A stretch of 64,000 nucleotides of DNA from Cryptomeria japonica. Its lineage: Eukaryota > Streptophyta > Pinopsida > Cupressales > Cupressaceae. Location: assembly GCF_030272615.1 (NCBI RefSeq), contig NC_081415.1, forward strand, positions 509,487,373-509,551,372. The letters are read 5' to 3'. The notes under the pieces were generated by a model. It had not been told where the DNA came from, searched no databases, and saw only the letters and a list, made by a program, of their open reading frames with translations. Positions 12,808-24,062 of this stretch are shown piece by piece. The position numbers and the translations under genes were made by a program. How positions within the stretch are numbered: position 1 is the stretch's first letter; the number at the start of each line of letters is the position of its first letter.

Positions 12808-14252
12808 GATCAATTTTGTTGTGTTTTCTACAATACTCTCAAGTTCTCCATGACTTGGGGATCCCTCTTTTTTTATATTCAATGACTTTTAATGTTTATA
12901 TATGGATCTAAGTGGGTTCCTTATTACCCTTTCTGAGTTTTCCACAAACTTTGTTGATATGTAAATTAAGAACTTGAACCTCATCCTATACTTGTGAAAT
13001 TTCTAGTCTTTTCTATGCGCTTTTTATTTGTGCTAATAGCCTTGGTCATGCCTAAAAAATGCCCATAGCAACCATTTTGATTTAAATAGAGACTGTGTGT
13101 GCAAGTCTTCAAGCATTTGTTTCATAATTTATTATATCTACTTTATATCCCTTGTTCTATGTGTTTTAATTGTGCACTTTATTACTCTTAATATAGTTAC
13201 TAGAAAACAAAAGGCCTTGCACATATACACTTAATTTCTTAGTCAATTGCATTCATTTTCTCTATTTTTTAGGTAGTTACTTGGTAGTGGGTTATGTGTC
13301 ACATTTTCACTAGTTGTGATAAAAAGGTAGGAGGTCTTTCGCAAATTATTGCTTCCCTCATTTCATTGTAGGGACTCATTTTTGTTAATTACCAAGCATC
13401 AAATGTTATGAGTGTCTTTCCTCAAGGATATCACATCAGTCTAAGGGTTAAGTATCCAAATTAAATATTGAGGAGTGGTATAACACTTAATCCTTCATCT
13501 CTTGATCTTGATAACTTCTTGAATGCCATTCACCTCAACACAATATGGCAATTATTTAAGGATTAATTATGTGCATTTTTATAATAAAATATTATTAAAT
13601 GTCTACCTTGTTATTATTTAACTAGGGATACCTTGTGCATCCCAAACTTGATGGTCAAAAGTCTAGGTTTGAGGTTGATGGGAACTCTTAAAATGTAGAG
13701 CGTCTTAACTAAAATTGGAACAGTAAAAAAGAAAATAGGTGCAAAACAAAAATAAAACTACAAGTTTCATTTAAAGGTCAAAAACTTACTCAATCAAGAA
13801 TATATCATAAAAATTTTAAGGGTGAAAAATTAGGGTTTCCACCACTAGATGTAGTAGAATCCCTTAATTTTTTCTTAGGAACCAATTACATTAAAGATGG
13901 GTGAATCTAATAGATCTAGCTTCAAATCAGCAAGGATAGGATTGACAATTCTGATTAGATATTTGATTCCCTCTTTTTAAGTTGAATTGTGAAAATGTTG
14001 AAATTAGAGTAAATATTCTGAAATTGAAGTAATTATGCATAAATACTGAGCTACATTTATCAAATGGAGCAAAGAACCTAGATCTGAGCAATATGAGAGT
14101 GTTTGGATCTATTTCTGCAAGGTCATCTTGAATTGTTGGGACGAGAATGCCCGTCACTTTGATCCTTCACACTTTTCATCGTCCAAAGGGGAACCTGTTC
14201 ATCTCTAAATTATGTTGATCCCAAAAGTTACAGCTTCACACCTAATCCTATG
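12808..14252. other. No supported gene; older repeat sequence
   Basis: AT-rich region without recognisable domains. A minus-strand 76-residue ORF (14157-13927) has no family likeness. The sequence continues, interrupted by the solo LTR at 14253-15736, into 15742. Confidence 0.4.
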
Positions 14253-15736
14253 TGTAGACGTCTAAAAATGGTCAACGCTTGTGGAGTCATACTTTAATAT
14301 TTGTGCATTGCCTTATTTTAGGGTTTTTGCGTCGCATTAACATTTCTTCTATGTTGCACACTTGGTCTTTATCATTTGCGAGCATCGAGTCCTTCTTCTG
14401 CATTCCTCATTTTTCTCGCTTTCGAATTTGGTCTTGTCGATAACAATCTTCAGTTATGATTTTGGTCGATCTTATCCTATCGCATCAATGTGTGTGCTCA
14501 TTTATCATCATTTTGGACATCGTCAATCCTAATCGATGATGGAATTAGGGTTTTTTCCTCTTGTCAATCTTGTCATCTTACGATCGATTCGTCATTGATC
14601 CTTGTCCTCTTGTCAATCTTTTCATCTTGCGATCGATTCGTCATCAATCCTCGTCCTCTTGTCAATCTTGTCATCTTGCGATCAATTCGTCATCGATCCT
14701 CGTCCTTGTCAATCTCGTCATTTTGCGATCGATTTGTCATCGATTCATCATCGATCTTTGTCCTTTTCAATCATGTCAATTTGGATCAATTAGTCATTGT
14801 TCCTCGTCAATTGGCGCTTATCAATTGGTCTCCTTGTCAATTTGTCATTGATTTTTGTCACCCAATCTCAATCATTTATCAACATTGGTCCTTTGTCAAT
14901 CAGAATCATGATCGAACCTACATCAATTATCTTTTGTCAAGACCTAATTGTCGTCCTTACATTTCTAATTCATCTTCTAGGGTTTTATGATTTGTTCATT
15001 TAATCTTGTTTGTCATTTTCCCTCTAGGTTAAATAATTTATTTATTTATCCTAAGTCTTCTTGTCACAATTAAATATTTATTTAATTGGCTAATTAACTC
15101 CCCCTCTTTTTGTGAATTAATTAATGAATGAAAAATTATTAATTAATTTACCTAATTTTCTAATTTCATCAATTTCTAATTTCCTAATTTCCAATTCATC
15201 ATTTCTAACCTAATTTTCTATTTCTCCTATTTTTCTAATATTTCCCCTAATTTCATGGGAATGGCATTTCAATTTTGTCATAATTTGTCATAATTTGTCA
15301 ATCAATCAATCTTGCATAGAAAATGTCAATTTTGTCATTATTTGTCATATTTGTCATTCTTGATTTGAAATTTCCTTTCAAATCTCTTCATCCTAATCTT
15401 GTCATCTCTCCAATTTGTCTATAAATTGGATAATTTTCTTCAATCAAAGGGGCTAATCACATTTTCAAGTAACCTTATGCTACAAATTTCATCAATAACT
15501 TGCTTTCCACTTGCAAATGCACTTTGTAGGTGAGAACAACATCAAATTGGAAGGTGAAAGAAGAACAATGGAGGAACAATGAAGGAGATACAGGCTTTGG
15601 TTTGCTTTTTATTGTAGTATTTCATCTTCATGCCTTTATTGGTTGCAATTAAGATTTCTTATCATTGCAATCTAGTTTTTGTGGTTGAGCTAGTTTAATA
15701 TCTATTGCTTTGATGATTTCCAAATTCCTATCTACA
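14253..15736 (+). repeat. Solo LTR, family C (1484 bp), TSD CTATG
   Basis: It starts TGTAGACGTC and ends TATCTACA, flanked by perfect 5-bp TSDs CTATG at 14248-14252 and 15737-15741. A TATA-like tctataaattgg lies near 15418. The U3 part (14540-14960) is an array of loosely repeated cttgtcaatcttgtcatc / gcgatcgattcgtcatc units. These create long spurious ORFs in three frames, which I do not count as genes. No second copy lies in the window. Confidence 0.92.
14540..14960 (+). repeat. Degenerate tandem repeat inside family-C LTR
   Basis: About 35-60 bp units built from gtcaatcttgtcatcttgcg and atcgattcgtcatcgatcc recur with variation. The repeat lies in the U3 region upstream of the TATA-like box, so it would sit in the promoter/enhancer position of the LTR. 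Confidence 0.75.
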
Positions 15737-15741
15737 CTATG

Positions 15742-18253
15742 AATAGTTTAGAAGGGAAAATTGTTGGGAATAGGGGTTTGCCTAAGTTAAACCTCGGTTT
15801 AGGAATTAACCTTGAATTAATAAATGCAAATACTAAAATAAATGATGGAAGGATATACCTCAGATCTACAATTGTTGATGATGATGCTTTGCTTCTTGAT
15901 TGTAATTGCATGTGTTGTATGAAATGACATGGACATGACAAAACCGTAATCGCAGATACATGCTTGCATATGAATGATGCAATTTTGTTCCACAATAGTT
16001 GAATGAAGAATATGCAGTCTTGAAGATACCTGAACATGCTTGACGATGAATGTTTCATGGATGCAAGAATTCTTGAGGATGAATACTTATGATGCTTGGA
16101 TGAAATTAGGTTGATCAGATATCTTTATCTAGGGTTATCTAGGATACCACTCTAGGAAATCAGCCAGTGGGTGTACATGACATCAAAATTAGAGAATCAA
16201 CGCAAATCAAACCTAGATAGGAGATGAGGGGGAGACACGCTATAGTAGGGGCACAAACATGAGGTATAAATTGGCTCGGTGACAACTTACGATGCTACAT
16301 TTAGCCTCCACTTTAATGGGAGTATGAGCCTATGCAAATACTCATGGTAAATTAGACAAAAGAGATGAAAGAAAGGAGAAAATAGGAGCATAATCATAGG
16401 GAGTATAAGGGATTACTAATTTTGATGAACCAAGCCCCCAATCTTAGGATCTTAACTCACTCAATCATATGCAACGACACACAAAATAAGATAAAAACAA
16501 AAAGACAAACAAAGGCAAAAGACACACCACACAAAAGCTAAAAACCAAAGACCTCAAGTCAACTAGCTGAAGAGACCTCGATATCAAAATTTCTCAACTT
16601 CTAATATCACTCTTGAGAAATGTCATCTCAAGAACACAATTGATCACATAAGAGAGAAAGAGCACACATCATCCATGAACTACAAATAGTAGTGTTATGA
16701 TTTCATGAGAAGAAAGAGAGAAGCATGGAAACACATTCTAGATATGTTTTTCTAGGTGATCCATGTGAAGAAGAATGAGAGAAAACATGGATACACATTC
16801 TAGGTGTGTTTTTCTAGGTGATCCATGTTGGGGAGGAGAGTGGGAATAGTATAGTTGTGTTTTGCTAGTTCCCCTCATCCTCATGCATGTGTGCAAGTGA
16901 TGTCTAGTTTTAATTGTTAAGCATCATGTATAAGACTTTGTTTTCTATAGTTTCGAGCATGCAACAATAGCTGTAAGACATATAATAAAAAATACCAAGG
17001 AGCGAGTGTTTGGTTTCAAGAACATCTTGTATAGGAGTTTGTTTGCTTTGGTTTTGAGAATGTGTAACCCTGTGTAAGACAAATATATGCCTGGTTCCAA
17101 GGACATCCCGTGTAAGAGTTTGTTTGCTCTAGTTTCAGGAATGTGTACCCCGTATAAGACATATATCAATATTGTGTCTAGTTTCGGGCATGAAGCATCT
17201 TGTGTAAGAGTTTATTTTCTCTGGTTTTGAGAATGGACATCCAATTTAAGACTATTGGAGTTGATAAAAAATCAACTCTACAGCTCCCAAAGATCACCTG
17301 CATGCAAACCTGTCACAGAAGGAGAGAAACAAAAAAGCTATGGAGGCCAGAATTCAGAGATCCAGAAAAGAGGAGTCATATTGATTGTGCAACAAGAATG
17401 CAATTCAATAATTACAGTTGTTATGAAAATACAAAGAGAGAATCCTTATAAAATGATACTCAAAACCCTAAAGGTGAAAACCCTAAAGAATTATAAGATT
17501 CCTAAGTTTAGCTTAAGCATAGAGTATAAAATACTAATAATTAAATAAATAATTATTAGCTAATAAAAGATTACTCTAACAAAGACATTGCAAAAAAATA
17601 GTACAAAATGGTAAAAAGAGGGCGATATATATGCCTCCCCCTTAAGATGTCAACATAGCCCTATGTTGATGTCTTGAGGAAGGTAGAAACAAGGATACCT
17701 ACCTTCAACAACAAGGATATATCTTATAGGCAACATTGTTCAAAAATCCAAGCTAAAGAGTCGATACTCTTACAAGCAAGGATAAGATAGTTGAAAAGAG
17801 ATATCTTGAAACAAGTGTAAAGAGGATCCTTGGAGGATAATAGATCTTTGCTCAAAAGACATATACCTCCAAGAGGAGTTCTTGAATGTAAACATATCAT
17901 CTTCTCCCAAAACAATGGAAGGAGAACAAGATTGCATACCTCCCCCCTATTGCTAGGTGAAAGGGATTATTGGTGAAGGATGACACACTTTGGACCTAAT
18001 GTGAGGGGTAAGTTTATAATATATATACATTGCCTGAGTGAAAAAGAGGTTATCGCTAAGGATACACACCTCTTGCATAAGAGAGAATCCTCGAGCAACC
18101 AACAACTTCACACAAGGACTAACATCAAATCAAAAGCAAACACCACTCAACAAATAGTAAACACATGTATCTAATAACTTTGGAGACACCAGAAAAGAAA
18201 TTAAGAATTAATATGTTAATGCTGTTTGAATATAAAAAAAATTATATGGTTAA
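15742..18253. other. No supported gene; repeat-derived flank
   Basis: The sequence continues from 14252 across the solo LTR. Two near-identical segments around 16725-16770 and 16788-16830 share cacattctaggtgtgtttttctaggtgatccatg. No protein domain was recognised on either strand. Confidence 0.4.
16920..17240 (+). repeat. Degenerate tandem repeat, unit about 70 bp
   Basis: Units of the form tgtaagagtttgtttgctctggttttgagaatgtgtaccccgtataagaca recur about four times with drift (near 16925, 17025, 17110 and 17200). The flanking text shows no gene. Confidence 0.6.
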
Positions 18254-19016
18254 TGTAGACACCTAAAATTGTCCAGTCTAATTAAATAAATATTTTTATT
18301 TATTTAATTATTTTAAGCCTAATTCTTCTATTAATTAAATAAATCTTTATTTATTTAATTTATTCATTTACCCTCTTCTAGCCTTATTTCTCATTTAAAT
18401 AAATACCTTTGTTTATTTAAATTATCCTTTCCTAAATTAAATAAATATCTTATTTATTTAATTGATCCCATTTCCTTTATTAATTAAATGAATCTTTAAT
18501 TATTAATTAATTCATTAACCTTTTCCACGTATGACACGTGTCATTCATCTCTTAATTCCTACACTACCTAGCCTCTCATTATTTTCTTATTTTCTCTACC
18601 TACCCTCTAATCCTAGCTGACCATTTATCTTTTACACCTATTAATCTTATCCCTCCATTTCTTATAGTGTCTTCTATATAAGGAGATGCTTCCTTCATTA
18701 TCAGCCCCCAACTATGCTTTTGAACTTTCATATGCAATCAAGTCTACTTGCAACCACATTTCCGTTCTTTATTGAGCTCTTGTGCACACATAAAATCTGA
18801 GAGCAAACATATCAAGCAAGATCTGTGGAGATAGGAAGAATGGAGATCCAAACCCTATTGGACATGTGATGGTATAATCTTTATGATTTGTTGATTTGCA
18901 TTGTCTTAGGTAATCTTCATATGTTATGGTGGATCTTTGTTGTTGTTAGGCTAGGGTTTTGTGGTTGAATCTATTTTAGTCTTTCAATATTGTTGTTTCC
19001 ATTTTTACCATAAATA
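18254..19016 (+). repeat. Family-A 5' LTR (763 bp)
   Basis: It starts TGTAGACACC and ends ACCATAAATA; the last bases differ from the ACA end of the sister LTR. A TATA-like tatataagg lies near 18677. By eye it differs from the 3' LTR at about six places in the first 130 bases, so the insertion is not recent. Confidence 0.93.
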
Positions 19017-19040
19017 TTTTGGCACGTCCGACGGGACTCT
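19017..19040 (+). promoter_or_regulatory. Primer-binding-site-like sequence, family A
   Basis: TTTTGGCACGTCCGACGGGA follows the LTR directly, where reverse transcription priming is expected. The minus-strand copy near 660-688 has the matching TTTTGGCACGCCTGGTGG. I cannot assign the primer tRNA. Confidence 0.55.
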
Positions 19041-19129
19041 TGTTCCTTTTGCATTTAACATCTTTTGTTGCAGATTTTGTGTTTTTGAAGTTGCAGATCT
19101 GACATTTTCGACAAATTTTTGACAATTTC

Positions 19130-19390
19130 ATGTCTACGCATCCTGGAATCACATTTTTTATTACCTGTCGCGTATGTGACCTCCTTAATCGCATCTGTGT
19201 TCGGCATTATTTTATTTTATTTTCCAGATTGAAGGGTTGCGTCTCTGTTTCCAAACCGCGTTTGTGCACCTTTCAGACGCGTCTGTGTTCAGGGGTCGCG
19301 TCTACGAAGGATTTAGGCGCGTTTGTTATTTTTTGTCGTGTCCGCAATAGGTTCAATTGCGTCCGTGTTTTAGATTTTACATTTTTTTCA
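19130..19390 (+). repeat. GCGTCTGTG-motif leader repeats (sense leader)
   Basis: Irregular repeats of cgcgtctgtgttc / gcgtccgtgtt type occur in the untranslated leader. The same motif in the same polarity relative to transcription is seen in the minus-strand leader at 320-570. It also lies upstream of the antisense PMD gene at 31745-31985. Confidence 0.8.
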
Positions 19391-19618
19391 GTTTTTTTTA
19401 ATCCAGTTTTGAGGCTTTATTTCGTCATTTGGATTTCAGATCTGGTTTATTCCGGGCTAACACCTTGTGATCTAGCTAATAAAATTAGTGCATCTTGTCT
19501 TTGAAGCAAAATACGTCTTGTAAAAGGCCCCTATTTCACAGTCTCTTGGATCTAAAATTTACCTAACTTGTTTGCTTGCAGGAAGGGGTAATCATTTGAA
19601 ACAACCCAAACTACTAAC

Positions 19619-20387
19619 TGTATATGGTGAAAATGGATAACAATAATAACAATATTGAAAGGCTAAATGAATCCAACCACAAAACCCTAGCCTAACAATC
19701 AACAAAGATCCACCATAACATATGAAGATTACCTAAGACAATGCAAATCACATAAAATCGCAAAGATTATACCATCACATGTCCAATAGGGTTTTGATCT
19801 CCATTCTTCCTATCTCCATTGATCTTGCTTGATATATTTGCTCTCAGATTTTATATGCACAAGAGCTCAACAAAGAACGGAATGTGGTTGCAAGTAGGAT
19901 TGTAGTGTAGTCAAGTCCTCCAAAATTGTTGATTAGGGTTTGATAATGAAGAAGGCATCTCCTTAAATAGAAGACACAATATGAAATGGAGGGATAAGAT
20001 TGAGAGGTGTAAAAGGAGGTCGGCTATGATTAGAGGGTAGGTAGAAGAAATAATAAAATAATGAAAGAGGTAGGTAGTGTAGGAATTAAGAGATGAGTGA
20101 CATGTGTCATGTGTAGAAAAGGATAATGAATTAATTAAATAAATAAAGATTTATTTAATTAATAGAAGAAGTAGGATAATTAAATAAATAAGAATATTTA
20201 TTTAATTTAGGAAAAGGATAATTTAAATAAATAAATGTATTTATTTAAATGAGAAATAAGGCTAGAAGAGGATAAATGAATTAATTAAATAAATAAGGAT
20301 TTATTTAATTAATAGAAGAATTAGGCTTAGCTAATTAAATAAATAAAATATTTATTTAATTAGACATGACAATTTTAGGTGTCTACA
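19619..20387 (-). repeat. Nested solo LTR, family A, TSD CTAAC
   Basis: A 769-bp copy of the family-A LTR is inserted in reverse orientation into the leader of the family-A element. It starts TGTATATGG and ends GTGTCTACA, with perfect TSDs CTAAC at 19614-19618 and 20388-20392. The leader is otherwise continuous across it: 19556-19613 and 20393 onward together match the reverse complement of 1-130. Confidence 0.96.
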
Positions 20388-20392
20388 CTAAC

Positions 20393-21029
20393 AATTTTTT
20401 GTTATAGGATCTTGACGAGGGTTTTCTTTTGATCTTTTATTGTGTGCCTTGTTTTCATAAATTATCAAACACTTCAATTGGTGCACTAAAATTGAACCAG
20501 TGCCTTTTGTGCCTTGAGCAATAAGCTCTTTTTGTTTAATCTCTAGAGGGCTTGTCTCCCCGTGTGGCCATTAGGCTAGTGAGGAGAGAATGACCCAAGT
20601 GGTAGCGAGGAAAACCCACCTCTTCCGAACCACTATATATAACTGTATCCATGGTGAAAGCCATGGGTAACGTGTGCTGATTAGTTCATACCGACACTAT
20701 GTCTCCCCATAAACCTGTTTGATCAAATTTATTTGATCAGTTGTAAGGCATAACCCCTACCAGCTGGGAGCCTTCTGTATTTATAAAGCTAAAAGTACTG
20801 CATGTATGGCCACACGAGCGGATGCCCTTACTAGCACCTTTTTGTTTTAGAAAGCCAAAATCCTTATAGTTGTTGGGGCAGGAGGTCGGACCTCTCGAGC
20901 GACCCACACACATACAGTTCTTAGTAGAGATACAAAGTTTGCCACAGGGAGTTTTCGTGGGGACTGATGTTTGTCTGCCCCAGAGAAGTGAGTGTCGAGG
21001 GTGGAACATTCAAGATCAAACGTCAAAAT
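20393..21029 (+). mobile_element. Remainder of family-A leader
   Basis: Its start matches the reverse complement of 1-60. It contains a 9-bp-arm inverted repeat (TGATCAAAT-TT-ATTTGATCA, 20720-20739), a possible RNA stem. It is interrupted at 21030 by the family-B LTR. Short minus-strand ORFs here have no family likeness. Confidence 0.75.
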
Positions 21030-22492
21030 TGTAGTCACATAAATTTGTCCATTTTAATTAAATGAATATTTTCTATTTATTTGATTAAAAACCCACTAGC
21101 CAACAGTTAATTAAATTAACATTTAATTAATTCATCCTCAAACATTCTCCTATTAATTAAATAAATTATTCAATTTATTTTAATTAATTCATTAAACCAA
21201 ATTCACAATCAATTAAATGAATAAATCCTATTTGTTCAATTTAATCCCCTTTCTTCTTTTAAATAAATTAAATAAAACATTTATTTAAATCATTAAATCC
21301 CCCCCCCACTTGCATTCTCCTAAAAATGCAATTTGCACCTATTTGTTGAAATAAATGATTTTTATTTTAATAAAAATCCTATTTTCCCTCACCCACCAAA
21401 CCCACTTGCAATCCTAATCCCCTTCTAGATTCTTCTAACCCCTTCCTAATTAGCCTAATCCATCCCCCGATTATTGTCACATTCTTAAGCAACTTGGAGT
21501 CACTTCTCAAAGACTTCAAAGCCTTTGAAAAGCATTTAAGGCTTTATGTGTTCAACAAGCTAACCTCTAAAGTCTTCTAAACCACTAATGGCTCTTACAT
21601 GACTATTTATGGTTAAATCCACTTGCACCCATGGTTAAGAACTTTGACCACTAACTCAACCTCCTGTAACCCATGTGTCTCCTCAAGCATTTATTGCTTT
21701 GACCATGGTTATCCCCACTAACTCTTGCACAAGAGTTTACCCATTGGATAAAAGCATTATTCCTTGAATAATGAATTTATCCATTCAACTCAACATTAAC
21801 CTTACCTCCCAAGTTAACCCTCAAGTCATGTCAAGCATTTAATGCTTCTTCCCTCCCCTCTCAACCCATCTCATGTTGACATTTGTCATCCTAGGATTGG
21901 GTTGAAATTCCTCACATGGATCTTAAACCCTTCAATCCTGACCCTTGTTGAGATTACTCAATCTCAACCATCCATTGCTCCATTTTTCTTATAAATAGAG
22001 CTCATTTCTTCATAATCCAGATCCTGAAAAATTGTATGCATTTACATTATAGTCATTTTTAGAGAGCATTTAGTATAAATCAATCATATTCACTCTTTTG
22101 GTTTAAAATCAACACTAGCTAATTAGATAATCTCTTATTTTAGCTTTTGATCACACTTGCATAGCATTAGATTGATCATTTTTCAATCTTGAACCTCCTT
22201 AAGGCATCCATAGTGCAAAAAGTTGTTGAGAGTTACACTAATTTTGAACTTGGAGAGGAGAGGAACAAGGGAGGAGGATTTACAAGCATGGTGGAAGGCA
22301 TTTGGAGATGCCTTATTGTATTTGCTTTCATTGTCAAATGCTTTATTATGTTTTTAGTGTCTCTCTTGGTATGCCTTCTTAGACTAGTCTTTGGTTGATT
22401 AACACTAACAGTTCTTCGTTTCTTGTTGTTTACCTTATGTGTTATACCAACACAGGTTCTTGTCTAAACATCTCTCATTTTGCAGAGCATCA
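21030..22492 (+). repeat. Family-B 5' LTR (1463 bp)
   Basis: It starts TGTAGTCACA and ends GAGCATCA, matching the reverse complement of the solo LTR at 11334-12802. A TATA-like cttataaatagagc lies near 21990. It is followed directly by TTTGGTGAACCCGACGTG, a PBS-like sequence, so it is a 5' LTR of an element reading rightwards. No 3' partner occurs in the window. Confidence 0.9.
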
Positions 22493-24062
22493 TTTGGTGA
22501 ACCCGACGTGAATTGAACACGCAACCTTTTTTGGAAAAAACTACTAATTTTTGAATGTTTTAATTGACACACAATTCGCGCTCTTGCGCTTCTGTTCATG
22601 CTTTAGCACTATCGCAATTTGGTATTTTAGTGCTATTGTTCCTCCAATAGCGCTATTGTCCAAAAATTAGCGCTATTGTCCAAAAATTAGCGTTTTTGTA
22701 TATAGTCTAGTGCTATTGACCCTGAAGTAGCGCTATTGTTTCAGTATTAGCGTTGTTGACTCTATGTGACATAATTTATTTTAGCGCTTTTGTACTTACT
22801 GTCACGCTTTCGTGTTAAATAACACCTTTGTTCTCACACAGAGTAGCGCTATTGTAACAGAGAGTTGTAAAAAATACACAGAGAGTTGTAAAAAATACCA
22901 TGTAACCGACAAATAAAAAAAAATTAGGCTTGTAGAGGCCTACCATGTATGCAGATTTTACTAACTGTTTACTTTTTGTGCAGGTTTGGAACTAACCCCA
23001 TTTTTTTAGGATTTTAGAAATTCACTTCCTTTTATTGCAAGTTAAAAATTAACCTCATACTATATTTTGGTGTTTAAAACTCAACACAACAAACTTTGAT
23101 TTTCTTGCAAGTTAGGGAACTCAAACTTTATTTTGGTGTTTAAAACTCAACAAAACAAACTTTGATTTTTTTGCAAGTTAGGGGAACACAAACTCTATTT
23201 TTTGGTGTTTAAAACTCAACAAGACAAATTTTGATTTTCTTGCATCAACTCAAACTAAAATTCATAATCCACACTTTGTTTTTGGGCAAAATAAAAAGAA
23301 TAATCCAATTTTCTTTCAAGCTCAAAGCGATTTACTTCAAGCAAATGTGCTTTTCATTTAGTTGACCAGGGTATCAGTTTCCTAGTTTACTCAACATATT
23401 GCCTTTGAAGGATAAAAATAACACCATGACTATTGGAGCAACATCTCCAAATAGTTAGATAACATTGCGATGATGAGTTAAAAAGAACAAGTGTCTTTTG
23501 TTTTTGGCACACTTGTGCAAAAAGTTTGTCGAGTGGTCCTACTTCTAACACACACTATCCTCTCCCTTGGCTTTCGTGGTCTTAGGTGCAAGAGAAAAGT
23601 GTTAGTAACACTCAAAATTTTATCTTGTTAAGAGAGGCCTGACAAAAGACACATCACTGTTGGGAACGACCTCGCGCGGTAAATCGTTCGAGCCGCTATA
23701 GAAATCAGGTGTGAGCGAAAGTTGTAGCCTTGGGTATAGTTGTTTCTATAGTGCAACTTGCCGAAAGGACAAATGGGCCCCATCACAAGTTACAAGGCTC
23801 TTAAGTGAGTCACTACAGAATAAACTTATGTCCAAAAACATAAAAAATTACTAAACACCTTTAAGTAGTAGCCCACCTGTTCTATTGATTGAGGATATTT
23901 GTGAGAAGTTCGGTGCTAGAGCATAGAAGGTTTTGCTCCCAAGATACTCACCATACATATTTCCTTGAGTAGAAACATAACTTTTTGAAAGGTTACTTGT
24001 AGCCTGATAAAAGTGGTGACTCCCCCATTATAGGGATCATCTATTTGTTATTCTCATGCAAG
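22493..24062 (+). mobile_element. Family-B PBS-like site and leader
   Basis: After the PBS-like TTTGGTGAACCCGACG comes an array of agcgctattgtt-type motifs (about 22580-22860). Three or four near-identical segments follow (ggtgtttaaaactcaacaaaacaaac, about 23065-23235). No Gag domain was recognised between here and the protease, so Gag is missing or unrecognisable. Confidence 0.7.
22580..22860 (+). repeat. AGCGCTATTG-motif leader repeats
   Basis: The motif tagcgctattgt and variants recur about ten times at uneven spacing. Each holds the palindrome AGCGCT or a one-base variant. It occupies the same leader position as the GCGTCTGTG repeats of family A but is unrelated in sequence. Confidence 0.8.

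Noticed and set aside
14490-15003. Overlapping ORFs of 166, 96, 68 and 63 residues
   Set aside because: They occur in all three frames across the repeat in a family-C LTR, with no family likeness.
19130-19504. 124-residue Cys-rich ORF
   Set aside because: It lies in the retroelement leader across the GCGTCTGTG repeats. The matching leader at 1-688 has no conserved frame.
22189-22398. 69-residue ORF with a hydrophobic C-terminus
   Set aside because: It falls inside the family-B LTR and is not kept in the sister LTR at 11334-12802.
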